Source: Azadirachta indica
Lineage: Eukaryota; Streptophyta; Magnoliopsida; Sapindales; Meliaceae
Length of the DNA stretch: 64,000 nt
NCBI GenBank assembly: GCA_022749755.1
Contig: CM040447.1
Coordinates: 8,922,087 to 8,986,086, forward strand
Reading direction: 5' to 3'
Below are positions 46,655 through 59,060 of the stretch, piece by piece; within the stretch, counting starts at the first letter, position 1; each line of letters opens with the position of its first letter. Below the pieces are notes generated by a model. The model had not been told where the DNA came from. It did not search any database and was given only the letters and a program-made list of their open reading frames with translations. Both the position numbers and the translations under genes were made by a program.

Positions 46655-49380
46655 AAAGAAACATAAAACTGAGAACAAGGTTTAAGCATAAATTAATAAA
46701 GATAATTCTTACCCTTTAAATAAGATGGTCATGGTCAAGGAACTTGCCTCCCATTGCACTCATTGATTAGCTTATTTAGATATTGTCTATAGGATAATGA
46801 CATGTCAAAACATATGACTTGTTCATGATACATCTCGTTGCCTTTAAACTTTGATTCAACCCTTGGAGATTTCTTGTTTTTCCTCATCGAAATACATATT
46901 TCTATCCAAATTTTGTTAGGGTTCTCTCTCTCTCTCTCTTTCTCTTTCTCTCTATATATATAGAAAAAAAACTGAGAATCAAAGGTAAGGGAAGAAGAAG
47001 AAGAAGAAAAAAAGAAACAAAAGATGAAGACAAGAAATAAGAAAAAATGAAAAGTTAATTTTTTATTCATTTAAGTTTATAAAATTATAATTTCAAATAT
47101 TTAGTCATTAAAGGATAAGAATTACCACGTGGGAGTGATATAATAATTTGTATAAATTTTGGAGTTGAATTGAAGATTATTAATATTAGGTAGATTAAAT
47201 CAAAAATTATCCTATCTCACTAACGGTTGAATAATTTAGATTTAAGTGATAATTTTGAATAAAATTCTTCGTTACCAAGAAATAAATGACTTAAGAGCAA
47301 TATCGTAATTAAATAATATCTTTAGTAAACTTAAAAAAGAAAATTAGAATTTTTGGGGGAAATATTTTATCGCAATAATAAACAATAAGGACTTATTTGA
47401 GGCTATTTCACATTAAATTGAGGGTCTAACAATAAAAGCATTTAATATTGTTAAGTTTTGCTAATAGCACTAAATGTTATAAATAAATTTAAGACAAGAA
47501 GAAAATTTTGGAATTTATAACAATAAAATTTTTAAATTTAAAGCCAGTCGGTGACACTTCCATCACAATAAGCGAGTATCTTTTAATTACACTAATAACT
47601 GAGATTTTATCATTTTACGAATAATATTTTTTTCTCAAAATAAATAGTATATTAAAAAGAGTGAATATATATATATATATATTTTGTTGTAGTTTTTTGA
47701 AAGGGTTAGGTGAATTGTCTTTATCTCCACAATCATCGTGGCCTATTAAAAAATAATAATAAAATTAGAGCCCGAAGACATTTTTTTTTTTTTAATATTA
47801 CAATCTTATTAAGATTATACAATTAGATGTCTATTAAAAAATTAAATAGTTACTTATTATAGATACTTAATACCCAAAAATCTATTCTTATATAAAAAGT
47901 GTTATACCCAAAAATTTTAGAAAATTCTCGCAATATATTAGAAAGTCCTACTAGCTTATAATCGGTATAAATATAATTTTGTAATTGTAATGATATATAT
48001 TCAACAGTAGAATTACTTTAAATTTTAGAGTGGCCACGGTTCATTTCCAGTAAAAAAATAATAATAATAATTTTTATAATATTTTACTATTTGAAATAGG
48101 TTTTTTATATTTTATTTTCTATTTTTAAGGTTTATCTCGACCTCTCAAAATTATAACTTTAACTTACCAGTATATATATTTCCTCAACTATTGTAAAATA
48201 TGTTCAAATTTTAATTAACGTAATATCTCTTTTATGTGAAAATAATTTATATATTTTTTAATGAAAAAATTTTATAATAAATTTAATATAAGAGTTTTTA
48301 TAGATATATAATTCTAAAATACCAATTTTCACAAAAGAAAAAATACACACGTGTTATAAATAAACTGCTGAAATAAAATGTTTAAATTAAACACACATTT
48401 CTATATATATGAAGTCGTAAAACACTTAGGAGTGTAAGTGCAAATTTTCTGAAGTTCAGACGGGTAGGCAATTTCATTTCAATACTCTTTTTCAATCCAT
48501 GCCCTTTTCACAATATTTCCCTTAAAAATTTTATTTTAATACTCTTATTCAATTCATGCATTACATATATGTAGGCAGAAGTTGAAGGGACGTAAAAATA
48601 CATTAGTGGTGTGAGGCTTTTTTTTTTTTTTTTTTTTTTTTATAGAGTCAGAAAACTTCATTACATTATAAAAAAATGGAAGAATATAGAATCTTGCAGA
48701 TTTATGCCAACTTTATATAGTATTACAAAGATTAGTTATAGAATAAATACACAAATCACATACACGTTAAGGATCAAGAAGAAAAGATTTTGAATATATT
48801 TTATTTGGTGTTTTAAACTAAACAAAAATACGTTGATTTAGAGCTATTCCATAGCTCTATAGCTTGACTATCCTCAAGTTTAACTGATTTTTCTAATCTT
48901 TGCTGCAATAAATCTGCTGTAAACAACTTGAGATGATATAAAATCTTTCAAATTTGAAACTCTATTCCCTTTGATTTCTTTAGATAAAATTTTAAATTTC
49001 TAAATTTGCATGAAAATAATATCACAACAAAGAAAATATCTAAAAATTAACTAAATCACCCTAAATCTAAATATAGGTAGAGATAAACCACCATTAAAGA
49101 AAAAAAAAATCACTTTAAAATGAAAATATACCATCATAAATTTATATTAAGATGTAAATCTGTATGGAATAAAAAAAAGAAAGTAAAATATAAAAGAAGA
49201 AGAAGAAATTCCACCGAAATAGGAGTAAATTTCTTACTCTAATGAGTAGCGTACGTATTTATGAAAATCAGTTTTAGAGAAATATCAAAAAAAAGAGATA
49301 TTAAAATTTTCTTTTAAATTCTTAAAAATAATATATATTTTTTTAATATGAGATATTTTAAAAAGTTATATAAAAAATTT
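46655..49380. other. AT-rich intergenic DNA
   Basis: No gene recognised. It includes a CT-rich tract at 46923-46954, (AT)n near 47668-47682, and a T-run of about 25 at 48618-48641. One short minus-strand ORF near 46888-46735 is not convincing. Confidence 0.6.
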
Positions 49381-49665
49381 GGCGACGTGAATTCGGTGGA
49401 ATTCACACGCTATTCACAACAATACCTAATTTTACGTTAGAGGGTCCATAAAAGCAAAACCAGAGAGCCAAAACAGGTAGGTGGGTTCATTGCATCCGTT
49501 AAAAACCCGTTTGGTCGGTCCGCGCGACCACACGCGCACCACAGGCAAAAATAGTCACGTGGTGCTGCCACTGGTCTTTGGATTTTAATGTGTTAGGAGA
49601 AATAGCATCACGTGCAATCGGCTTGCTGCACTTACTGCAAATATGCACATGCAGCGTTTCATATT
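49381..49665. promoter_or_regulatory. GC-richer island with G-box (ACGT) motifs
   Basis: Inside very AT-rich DNA, 49500-49660 is clearly less AT-rich. It carries GTCACGTGGT (G-box CACGTG at about 49556), ATCACGTGCA (49609), GCGCGACCACACGCGC and repeated GCA/TGC words. This looks like a plant promoter fragment, but no gene lies next to it in either direction, so the call is tentative. Confidence 0.3.
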
Positions 49666-51607
49666 TTATTTCATTTTTTTTTTTTTGGTTGCTATATTTA
49701 TCATACTATCAACTTTGATTTAAAAAAAGTAAAAATTTTATCAATTATCACATGATTTGGTGTCAGGAAACATAGTAGCACTAATTTAATGATAATATAT
49801 CATCACATTAATTAGTTGATTAGATCATAATTTAAAATTTTAATAATACAGAATATTTAAGAATTATAAATGCATATAATATATTAATTTTTTAAATTAG
49901 ACTATAATAATAATAATAATAATAATAATATGGTCATAATTGTGAATTATAATTGGTCATCGAATGGCCACTAAATTGCTTGTCCATTGGTGGGCGAACT
50001 TTTAAAAGAACAATTATATTTTCAAAAGGGATTTTCTAAAACAATATGGATTGAAATGGGGCTTAGTCAACATATTATTTGAAAATGACTTAGATTTACA
50101 ATTGATTTTGATGTCATTGATATATATATATATATATATATATAAATATTTATTAATATAAATTAAATTCCTTTTGAATTTGATATGAGTATAAAACTCT
50201 TTATCTTTGGAGTGAATTTTAAGTACCTTTTGTATGATATCAAAAGTTTAGTATTTTTATTGATTGAAGTATATAACATTGGTTAATATTATTGTTATTA
50301 ATTAGGAGTAATATATATATATATATAATCTATTTTTTTAGAAAAATGGAAATCTATATATTAATTTATAATGGATGTCAATTTCAAGTTCACCCACTAA
50401 TGAAGACTTATTTACATGGTCATGTGTCACCTACCAAACTTATAACATCTATAAATCAAGGTGATCAACTAACTAATCATGCTATTATCAAAACGTAAAA
50501 ATAAATTGCAAATGATTATTCATCATTACCGACATTTTGTTTGGTATACAAAACAAATCATTATTTATATAAATAACTGCAATTGGAATTGGCATATGAA
50601 AATCATATACCTTGTGACATAATTTTTTTATATTTTTTGTTATTAAATATGTTGTCAATTTAAAATATTATTGATGTATTTATTATAATATACTTTTTTT
50701 AATCTAAACATGTGAAATATACTAACAAAAGTGACATTTTTTAATACATTGAGGACCGAAATAAAATTACCCTCTTTGGTAATGTAGATGATTGTTGTCA
50801 GAGAATATTTTAATATAATCTTAAAAATATTCTTAAGAATCTCAATTTATCATAAAAAGATAACTATACTTTTATTAATAATATTTGTCCAAGAAAAATA
50901 AATAGTAATATCTTAAATTAGCTAAAATATAATATATTTACGTAAAATACATTTATTGAATTTATAATAATGTTTTGATAATATATTAATAAAATAATTA
51001 TTTTGTAACTTTTATAAGAATACACATGGTAATTATTAGAAATTAAATAAAAATAAAATATAATAAATATTAATTTATAAATGAATGGATTTATAAATTT
51101 ATTCATTTATTTTACAACTTATTTATAATAAATATTTTTTAATATATTGCAATTTAAATAAAATATATGTATATGTATTTAAAATATAAATAAATTAATA
51201 AAAATTAAGATATCAATGAAAAATGAATAAATTTATAATATATTAATCAATATTTATATTATGAATATGCTATAAAATAATATTATTATTATTAATTCAA
51301 TTAATATATTATACATAAATATATTATATTTTTTATGAAATTTCAAAAATTTATTTCTTTTTTCTTAAATTACTATTATTATATATAAGTATAATTTTTT
51401 AATAAATTAGGACTGTTTAGGAATATTTTTAGAGTTACTGAAATTAATAAGAATATTTGATGAAATTTTTAGGACTAAAAAGAAATTTAGCCTTAATTTA
51501 ATTCCTACTATACACGAAATTGACGTAATAAACAGATATTAATATCACTAGAGTCAATGCAAATGAGAATAAGAATCCCTCTCTACCAAGTATTTAATGA
51601 AGGACCA
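49666..51607. other. AT-rich DNA with microsatellites
   Basis: (AAT)n at 49906-49930, (AT)n at about 50119-50143 and about 50310-50325. No coding signal. Confidence 0.7.
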
Positions 51608-51608
51608 A

Positions 51609-51712
51609 TTTTGTCAACTAAGCAGGTAACGTAGAAAACACGCATTACCTATGAAATGAAATTTGTCAACAAAGCATGTAACGTAGAAAACACGCGTCAT
51701 CTTTGAAATGAC
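51609..51712. repeat. 52-bp tandem duplication
   Basis: Two adjacent 52-bp units (51609-51660, 51661-51712) share TTGTCAACWAAGCAKGTAACG, TAGAAAACACGC and TGAAATGA. They are about 85 percent alike by eye. Both hold AACGT and ACACGC words. Confidence 0.8.
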
Positions 51713-53230
51713 ATAATGCCTTGAGGTAGCTGATTCTGAAAATAGGGTACAGTGACAAGCATTGGCGAACGTAAGAAGGCACGACGCGCTACGGTGTTTC
51801 ATTTATTTATTTTTCTTTTAAAAAGAAAAGTATATTTAATAACAGTAACTAATATTTGGGAAAAATTTTTATTAATAATTATTATTTAAAATTTTTTTAA
51901 AAAATAATTATCTTAAATTTTTTTAAATTAAAATATTTCTGCTTAAATGTGTTTGATAGTCATTTTTTAAAAATTTTTTATAAAAATATTTTAATACAAA
52001 GTAGTTATTTTTGTAATATATTATAGATAATAGTTATTTAAAAAAATTAATTTTAAATATTGATTATGGTTAAAGATTTCTCAAAAAAAAATCAACCGTA
52101 TCCAACTAACAAAGGGATAAGTAATTTTCTGTAAATTATGACTTTATCTTCGGAATGTCTTTTAATTTTTAGAAAAATGTTAGTCAACTTCTAAACTCTT
52201 AGAGTATAGTACATAATTCTGTTTACTTTTAACTTTTATTAGTTATCTATTAAAATATTATGACTTTGATCTCATAATTTTAGTACATATAACTGTCTTA
52301 AAACTAATAATTCAGTTCCCATTATTTAAAGTAAAATATTATTATTAGGTATTAAATTATTAATTATTTTATTATTTGAAAAAGCTTTAGAAAAATATAA
52401 TTATTTAAAGTAAAATGTAAAAATGAATTTGGACAAATTAATATACTAAAATACTTCCAACTATTTTTTTTTTTTACTTCTTTAGTAATAATTTAATTAT
52501 GATAAAAAATTTTAAATAAAATATGTCTAACATTTTATTCAATATGTGTATTAAAAATTATATTATTTCCATTATATTATATTAAAAAATATTAAATACA
52601 TAATTAATATAAATATAAATATAAATATATAATAAATATTTATTATAAAAAAAAGACAATCAAAATTTTCTTTTAAATTTTTTAATAAAAATAAAATTAA
52701 ACTATAAATCGAAATGTTATACTTACTGATAGATTTATTTAAGAAAATAAATCATGATTATTTCTAATCATATTTTTATTTATTAACGACCAAAGTATAT
52801 TTCTTGAGATAAAAAACTTACATTAGTATGAAAAGAATTATATTAGTAGAGTAATCTCCCTGCATTTGAAGTAATGGAAGCCATAATTGTACCCTCAACA
52901 CTATCATGATAATTAATTAATAAAAGAATGCAAATCCGTGGATATGTACTCTTAAAGACCATTGTGATATAAAAACATAGCCTCATTTTTTATTTTCACT
53001 TTATACCTTCTGAAATTGATAGAGAATCACCCGTTCAGGATTTTGATCTGTAAATCTATGCGCGAGAATCAATAATACCAACATAAATAAATAATCCATT
53101 ATGAATAACATTTCAAGTATACTAGAGGTAGTATCAATTAATATAGAAATTCGTAGAGTTACAGAAACAGTGCGCACATCATATATATTATTTACAATTT
53201 GCAATAGATACAAGCTTATGTCTATCATGC
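51713..53230. other. AT-rich 3' flank of the LecRK gene
   Basis: No gene recognised. Short ORFs in the first few hundred bases 3' of the kinase gene lack any protein-like pattern. Confidence 0.6.
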
Positions 53231-53248
53231 ACAAGCGGTCCTTGGCTA

Positions 53249-53254
53249 TTTATT
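53249..53254 (-). terminator. Polyadenylation signal candidate of LecRK
   Basis: AATAAA on the minus strand starts 3 bases after the stop codon. If used, the 3' UTR would be very short. Confidence 0.4.
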
Positions 53255-53257
53255 GGT

Positions 53258-55312
53258 TCAACGGCCTACTGTAAGCACTGAATCAACGGTCGACGTTGTG
53301 TGAGCACAACTACTATTATCTCTTCTTGTCAATGAAGGAAATGAAACCTCACTCTGAGAAGCTTCATTAGTATCCGAGAATAGACCTATTACAACATCTT
53401 TAGGTGGCATATCTGGTAGTGTAACTTCACCATCCAGATACTGCATCACCTGCCTCATGCTAGGCCTGGCTGCTGGGTTTGGGTGAGAACAAAACAGCCC
53501 GAGCTTCAAAACAAGTTCCATTTGCTCCTCCGCATATACACCTTCCAGTCTGGGATCACTAGATTCGAGAATAGCCCCTCTTTCCCAGAAACCATTGACC
53601 CAATCAATCAAATTTACCGCTTCAGACAATCCTTCATGTTCTACAGGCTTCCTTCCACAAGCCACCTCAAGCATAAAGACCCCAAATGCATATACATCTG
53701 TGCTGGTACTTGTCTTTCCTGTTCTCATGAGTTCTGGAGCCATATAACCAAAAGTTCCTACCAACTTAGTGGTCTGCAGAGTGCTACCATGATCGTATAA
53801 CCTGGCAAGGCCAAAATCTCCCAACTTCCCATTAAGATCGTTGTCTAAAAGGACATTGGCCGGTTTTATGTCTCTATGTAGGACAACTTGTTCCCAATCT
53901 TCGTGGAGATAAAGGAGACCAGAAGCCACTCCTCTGATAATACGAAATCGTTGAAACCAATTAAGGTTCAGATTCATATTGCTATGTAAAATTTTGTCAA
54001 GGCTCCCATTAGGCATATAATCATAGACCAACATAAATTCTCCCTTTCTCCTGCAGTAGCCCCGGAGTTTCACCAAGTGTCTATGTCGTAGCCTTCCCAT
54101 GCTTACAACCTCAGCTAAGAATTCCTTCATCCCTTGTTTCGAATCATGGGAGACTTTTTTTACCGCAATTTGCTCATTGGAAGATAGAGCTCCTCTATAA
54201 ACCTTTCCAAAACCACCTTTTCCGATAACCTCTCTGTCTTTGAAACCTTTCGTTGCTTTGCAGAGACTCTTATACGAGAACCTTTGCGGGCCGTATTCTT
54301 TTTCCCAGTCTTCATAGATTTCTTCATATTTCTTCCTCCTCACAAGGTAAACGGCTGCACCAGTTGTTATCAACATGATAACTGCAACTACGATGAAAAC
54401 AATAATTATCCGTCGATCACGAGTTGCTTTTGAGGAAGGTGGATCCGGAGAAAAGATCGGTACTGTCGGAAGGTTCGAAATATTAAGACTTTGTGCTTGT
54501 CCATTTTTGTTGAAACTCCATCCCAGAACACAATGCTCAGATCCAATAGAGCCGGTCGAGGCAGAGAAACCAACGTACATAGTGTCCAAGAAGATTTGAG
54601 AAAGATCGATGCGTGTTGACAAGAGAGGCCTGCTTGGTTTTGAGATTGTGATTGGAGCTAGTGTTATATTGAGCAACTTGTCATCACCCCTGTACTCTAT
54701 CCAAATCTGCATTGAATCTCCACTCATGAGCTTCAAAGTTTTGTTTATTCCTTCTTCATCGGAAAAATAAGCTGCTGTAGCAGATGCAACAGAAACCAGG
54801 CTGTTCACATCGATTCCCACATGGTTATCATCAATATCATTGAATTCATTGCTTTGTATAATATCAAGCTCAATCGCCAAGATATGGTTTGTAGAACTGC
54901 CCATGCTAGACACATTGAAGAGTCCTAAAAATTGACTTGGAAGAGATACTCGGTTGCTGAAATCCATTGACGGAGAGATGACAAAAGCCATGCCGTGGCC
55001 ACCAAGTGTAGGATATTGAGGAACAATAGCAAATACAAAACTCGTGGAAAATGAAAGAGATCGAGAAGAAGATGTGTTGAATTTTATTGCGAATGGATAG
55101 AAAGCATGCCCTGCTTTTTGCTTAGCATCGACGATGTTGGTTAGCTGCAATAGACCGCTGCCTTGTACTGCTGCGAGTCCATCTCGACGCAGTTGGGGAT
55201 CTTGGTAGAAGCCGTGGTACACGAACTCCTCCTCATCTTGAGACAAGGCTAAGCAAATCAACGATACAGAGAAAACTATACGGAAGTAAATTGATCTAAA
55301 AGCAGAACCCAT
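53258..55312 (-). CDS. L-type lectin-domain receptor-like kinase (LecRK), intact, intronless
   Basis: 684 residues, the usual family length. It is a plasma-membrane receptor kinase, in this family linked to immunity and extracellular sensing. Residues 1-24 are a signal peptide. About 27-275 is a legume-type lectin domain (EFVYHGF, GHAFYP, GGHGMAFVI, IELD, then FNDIDDNHVGIDVNS), with several N-glycosylation sites. 302-324 is one membrane helix followed by RRKK. The kinase spans about 358-630: Gly loop GKGGFG (364-369), Lys385, Glu401, HRDIKPAN (479-486, an RD kinase), DFG 499-501, APE 525-527. The tail 640-684 is Ser/Thr-rich. All catalytic residues are present. The lectin block recalls Arabidopsis clade IV. 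The start is the only ATG giving a signal peptide; no intron or stop. Likely the only functional protein gene here. Confidence 0.97.
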   Translation of the reverse strand: MGSAFRSIYFRIVFSVSLICLALSQDEEEFVYHGFYQDPQLRRDGLAAVQGSGLLQLTNIVDAKQKAGHAFYPFAIKFNTSSSRSLSFSTSFVFAIVPQYPTLGGHGMAFVISPSMDFSNRVSLPSQFLGLFNVSSMGSSTNHILAIELDIIQSNEFNDIDDNHVGIDVNSLVSVASATAAYFSDEEGINKTLKLMSGDSMQIWIEYRGDDKLLNITLAPITISKPSRPLLSTRIDLSQIFLDTMYVGFSASTGSIGSEHCVLGWSFNKNGQAQSLNISNLPTVPIFSPDPPSSKATRDRRIIIVFIVVAVIMLITTGAAVYLVRRKKYEEIYEDWEKEYGPQRFSYKSLCKATKGFKDREVIGKGGFGKVYRGALSSNEQIAVKKVSHDSKQGMKEFLAEVVSMGRLRHRHLVKLRGYCRRKGEFMLVYDYMPNGSLDKILHSNMNLNLNWFQRFRIIRGVASGLLYLHEDWEQVVLHRDIKPANVLLDNDLNGKLGDFGLARLYDHGSTLQTTKLVGTFGYMAPELMRTGKTSTSTDVYAFGVFMLEVACGRKPVEHEGLSEAVNLIDWVNGFWERGAILESSDPRLEGVYAEEQMELVLKLGLFCSHPNPAARPSMRQVMQYLDGEVTLPDMPPKDVVIGLFSDTNEASQSEVSFPSLTRRDNSSCAHTTSTVDSVLTVGR

Positions 55313-55457
55313 TGACGAAAGTAAACTTTCTCTCGCTGATATATTTTCAGCTTTACTTGCTTAATTTGGATTTCTGGAGAAACTTCAAGTACTCTTCTAC
55401 TAAAACATTGGTAAGAGTAGGAAGGAGTACGCTGGATTGCTGCCTCATGCCAGACTG

Positions 55458-55465
55458 CTTTATAG
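55458..55465 (-). promoter_or_regulatory. Candidate TATA box of LecRK
   Basis: CTATAAAG on the minus strand about 146 bp before the start codon. It would put the transcript start near 55430 and give a 5' UTR of about 115 bases. Confidence 0.5.
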
Positions 55466-55825
55466 GAATATGAGGATAGATACTAACATCTAATACGGTA
55501 GATAAATACGCACCCGTAGATTCTGCACTGGTAGACAAAGGCGCTGTTTAGAGAATAAGATTTGAGTATTTAGGATCCCTAATTTCTTTTTATGTTAACT
55601 AGAGATGATGGCTAATAATAATTTAAGCATCCCAATGGAGATTATAAACTTGTTTTATACCAATAAATATTATTAGTTATTTATGAAAACATAAAATTTG
55701 AAATTCCAGATATTTGATCATTACCCAACAGCCCAGCTACACATGAAATTGATAATGAAAATTAAGAAAGAAAAAATTATTGGAGACAATATTGACGAGT
55801 CATTTGCGGAAAATTTTAATTATAG

Positions 55826-56502
55826 AGGTCTTTCAAACAAGGAAGTTTCATCGCAAATTATACGAGGCTTCTCGTTCAACACGGAAATAGTAGACCCACT
55901 AGTCTTGAAAACGTAAGGTCAATGCGAAACTTTGCTTAATTTAAAAATATCTGAGGCTTGGTCTCGGCTTGACCCGTACAGAATTTTTTTCCAAAATGGA
56001 AAAAAAAAAAAAGCTCTAATTTTAATACGTGAGTCACTTGATTGGACTAATTACGTTGCCCATGTTCCCATTTCTTTCTTAAAATTTCGTACTCTGATTG
56101 CTGTTGCCTTCTCTTTTGTTTAATTTTCCAATGCTTTTACTTTTTTCACATTAGGATATGGCTTCATTTAAGCTGATCGAAATGGGCCTCTTGTGCAGAA
56201 AAAAATCCCATTAGTGCGCAATACTTTTAATTATGAAAACGTTTTCAGATTATTCAAGGCAAGAAAAAAAAAATCACATTGTATGTGTCTCGAAGTTTAG
56301 CTTAAATTGACAACAATTTCTCAAAAGACGTTGGGGAGTAATAATTAATATGAATTATTTTATTGAATTTGTCCAATAAACTAAAATATCAAACTTTCTC
56401 ATTATTTTTAACAAATATTATCAAGTTTTGATCAATGAATTTTTATTAGGTTTATTACTTGAGTTTATGCGTTTGTTTTTTTCACTTGTTTGTAAGTTAT
56501 CA
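55826..56502 (-). repeat. Copia LTR remnant (family G) upstream of LecRK
   Basis: Similar along its length to the LTR at 3573-5214 after removal of the MITE and (CT)n: GGAAGTTTC, GCAAATTATACG, ACTAGTCTTG, then CATTTCTTTCTTAAAATTTC, AACAAATATTATCAAG, TTATTAGGTTTATTACTTGA. Similarity ends at TTATCA (TG...on the minus strand), the expected LTR edge; the other end fades near 55826. No internal copia sequence adjoins it, so it is a solo or truncated LTR. Its orientation is the same as the LecRK gene. Confidence 0.65.
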
Positions 56503-57478
56503 ATTATTTTATTGAATCAGTTCACATGATGACTGATCTATTGACTAAAACAATTATTAGAAATGTTTATTCAACACACTCGATCTTTAGGATTATGCAG
56601 GTTATATTTTTAATTGAATTGAGATGTTATTTTGATATGTTCTATGAATAAATGAAGTTTTTTTTTTGGTTCTTTTATTTATTTCTTTATAGTGGATTGC
56701 ATAATGACACATATCATCACATCTAAAATCAACTTACTTACCAACTAATCATCTCCTAAATTGCTGATTGAAACATGCTCAGAAGAGACACTAATAATAT
56801 TTGGAGCTTGTATTATAAAAGTGCATCACCTTAACTAGGTAAAGATGAGATTTATTTGATATAGAATTGAGCACAATAATTTACTATCATGATGATTTGA
56901 TTATAGCCAAATATGAGATTTTAATTTATTATTGGAAAAAGAAGCATTTGAGAATTCAATGTTGGCGTTAAGATAGCGAGTAAGCTAAGATTTGTACAAT
57001 AATAGTTACATGTGTATTTCTTCTAGAAAAAAATTGTTGTAACATGTGATTCATACAACATGTGTTTAATTTGACCAATTAGAAAAATAAAAATATATCT
57101 TTACTCTTTTTACTATGTAAGTTGTTACAGATAAATTAGAAAATGTCCTTAATTATCATTTTTTATATCATACAATAGGAAATTAAAATTAGCTACTTTA
57201 ATATGTTATTTATGGTTATGAAATGTATTTAATCTATGGAACATATATAAGAAAGCAATTGGACTAAAAGCAAATGACATGAGAAAAATGGGAAGGTTTA
57301 TTTTGTTTATATTCAAATTTGTGTTTTCGCTAATCTACCAATTACATACTCTTTTTAATTATAACAAAATTTATGTTTCCAAACTTTATGTTTTTATTGG
57401 CTGCGCTTCTATGTCCTGTGTTTTAATTCTAACATTTGCTAATGAAGTTGCCTACAAAGTACTCCATTTCATTACATG
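56503..57478. other. AT-rich DNA, nothing recognised
   Basis: No coding signal or repeat structure that I can support. Confidence 0.6.
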
Positions 57479-57955
57479 TATGGGTGGGCAAAAAAACCGA
57501 CTCGAACCGGACCGGAGCAGAACCGGACTGAAATTTATGGATTTGGTTCGGTATTTTATGCAATTTGGTCCAATTTCGGGTCTTAAAATAAAAAACCAAA
57601 AATTTTCGGTCCGATTTCGGTTTTAATCCAAAAAATCTAGATCGGACTGAAAATATTATTTTTTAATATTTTTTTATCCAAACAACATTTTTTTATTATA
57701 TTTTTGTAAAATGACATCGTTTAATGATACAAAAAACTTTAAAAAAATAATAAATTTATTCAAAAATCGAACCGAACCAAAAACCGAACCGATCGATTCG
57801 GTTTTAATTCGGTTCTGACGTATAATCGGTCCGGTCCGATCTGGATTTTTCTTCCAATTCAATTCAATCTGGTCTAAAAAATTTGAAACATGAAATTTTT
57901 GGGTCCGGTCTAGTTTTTTAAAAATTCAGACTGAACCGAATTGTGCCTACTCCTA
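57479..57955. mobile_element. hAT-like MITE, 477 bp
   Basis: Starts TATGGGTGGGCAAAAAAACC and ends, in reverse complement, TAGGAGTAGGCACAATTCGG, similar to hAT ends (YAGGGGTGGGCAA). The interior consists of inverted AACCGAACC/GGTTCGGTT words. Left flank ATTACATG; the right flank ATTATACATACATG contains the same word with a TACATA insertion, compatible with an 8-bp duplication. Confidence 0.7.
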
Positions 57956-59060
57956 ATTATACATACATGTTATTGGAATTTTGTACGAATAAACCAACAA
58001 AGATAGTATTGTAAAGTCTATTTGAGATGTAAAGATATTGTTAAAACTCTATGAACCTCCCGTAATGATCCTTAATCTATCTGTAACGAACGCGAATTAA
58101 GAAACAAATTTGTTATGGCCTAGATTTTCAAGTTTCACACCATGAATTGTATGATAGATGTGTTGGATAGTAGCTTGAATCAAATCCTTTCCTACTAAGC
58201 ATTCCTTTAACTTTGTTTTGCTAGCTATAGTTTTGCATCCTCTCCAATAGTTCCGACAATTAATACATCATATTCATCCTCTAAAAAGAATAAAAGATTA
58301 TACAACTATACAAAATCTTTGGTATTCACTATTACAATAGTAAAGCATAGAGCATGGCCCGTACCTTATTTTTTGGTTGGGTGAAAATGGTGGTTAGTAA
58401 AAATGAGATGTAATGTTCACATGGTGGGTTTTTAAACAGTTTTTAAAATATAAATTATATTTAAAATTTATTAGTGTTATATTAAAAACCTATCAAAAAT
58501 TGAGAATTTTTAATTGAATTTAGTCTGATTTTTTAAACTATAAAATTATATTTATAAAGGGTGTTTTCTAAATGTTTTAATTGTTTTGAAAACAGGTGAG
58601 TAGACATAAAAAAAGATGTTGGATATGAGAAGAAATAACGCTAAAGCACTCAAAAAAGTATGTCATAAACTTGATTAAGCTTCCACATTGGAAGTTAGGG
58701 AAGACTCCAAATTCTATGGCATATGGTAATTAATATAATATTATTTAATTCAAGATGATCGTTAAGACCTAAATTATCTATTATTTCCTCAAACTTAGGA
58801 GAGCTTGTTCACAATAAACAATTTTTGGACAATTAATATGTATTTTTTGAAACTTTAATAGACAGTTTTTACTATCCTTTTATAGGAAATCAAATTTATC
58901 ATTTAATGAATAAAATAAAATTAATAAATATTTCTATCGTAAGAATAAATTAAGGAACATACTTTATTAATATTATTTGGTTGATAATTGAAATTGATTT
59001 ACAATACAACATCATAATTATAATTAGTGAAAAAGATTAATCAAAATGAAGGCATTGTTA
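57956..59060. other. AT-rich DNA, nothing recognised
   Basis: No gene or repeat that I can name. Confidence 0.6.

Noticed and set aside
46735..47070. Minus-strand ORF with a poly-Ser start and CT-rich leader, as a broken host gene
   Set aside because: The 5' part is translated simple repeat; the last 51 codons (from MRKNKKSPRVESKFKG) match nothing I recognise, and there is no continuation.
53001..53234. Minus-strand ORF of 77 codons after the LecRK stop
   Set aside because: Lies in the 3' flank, low complexity, hydrophobic by AT-rich composition; no family resemblance.
55353..55538. 61-codon minus-strand ORF just upstream of LecRK as an upstream ORF or N-terminal exon
   Set aside because: Its start lies upstream of the best TATA box (55458-55465), it has no protein-like pattern, and the LecRK ATG at 55312 already gives a complete signal peptide.
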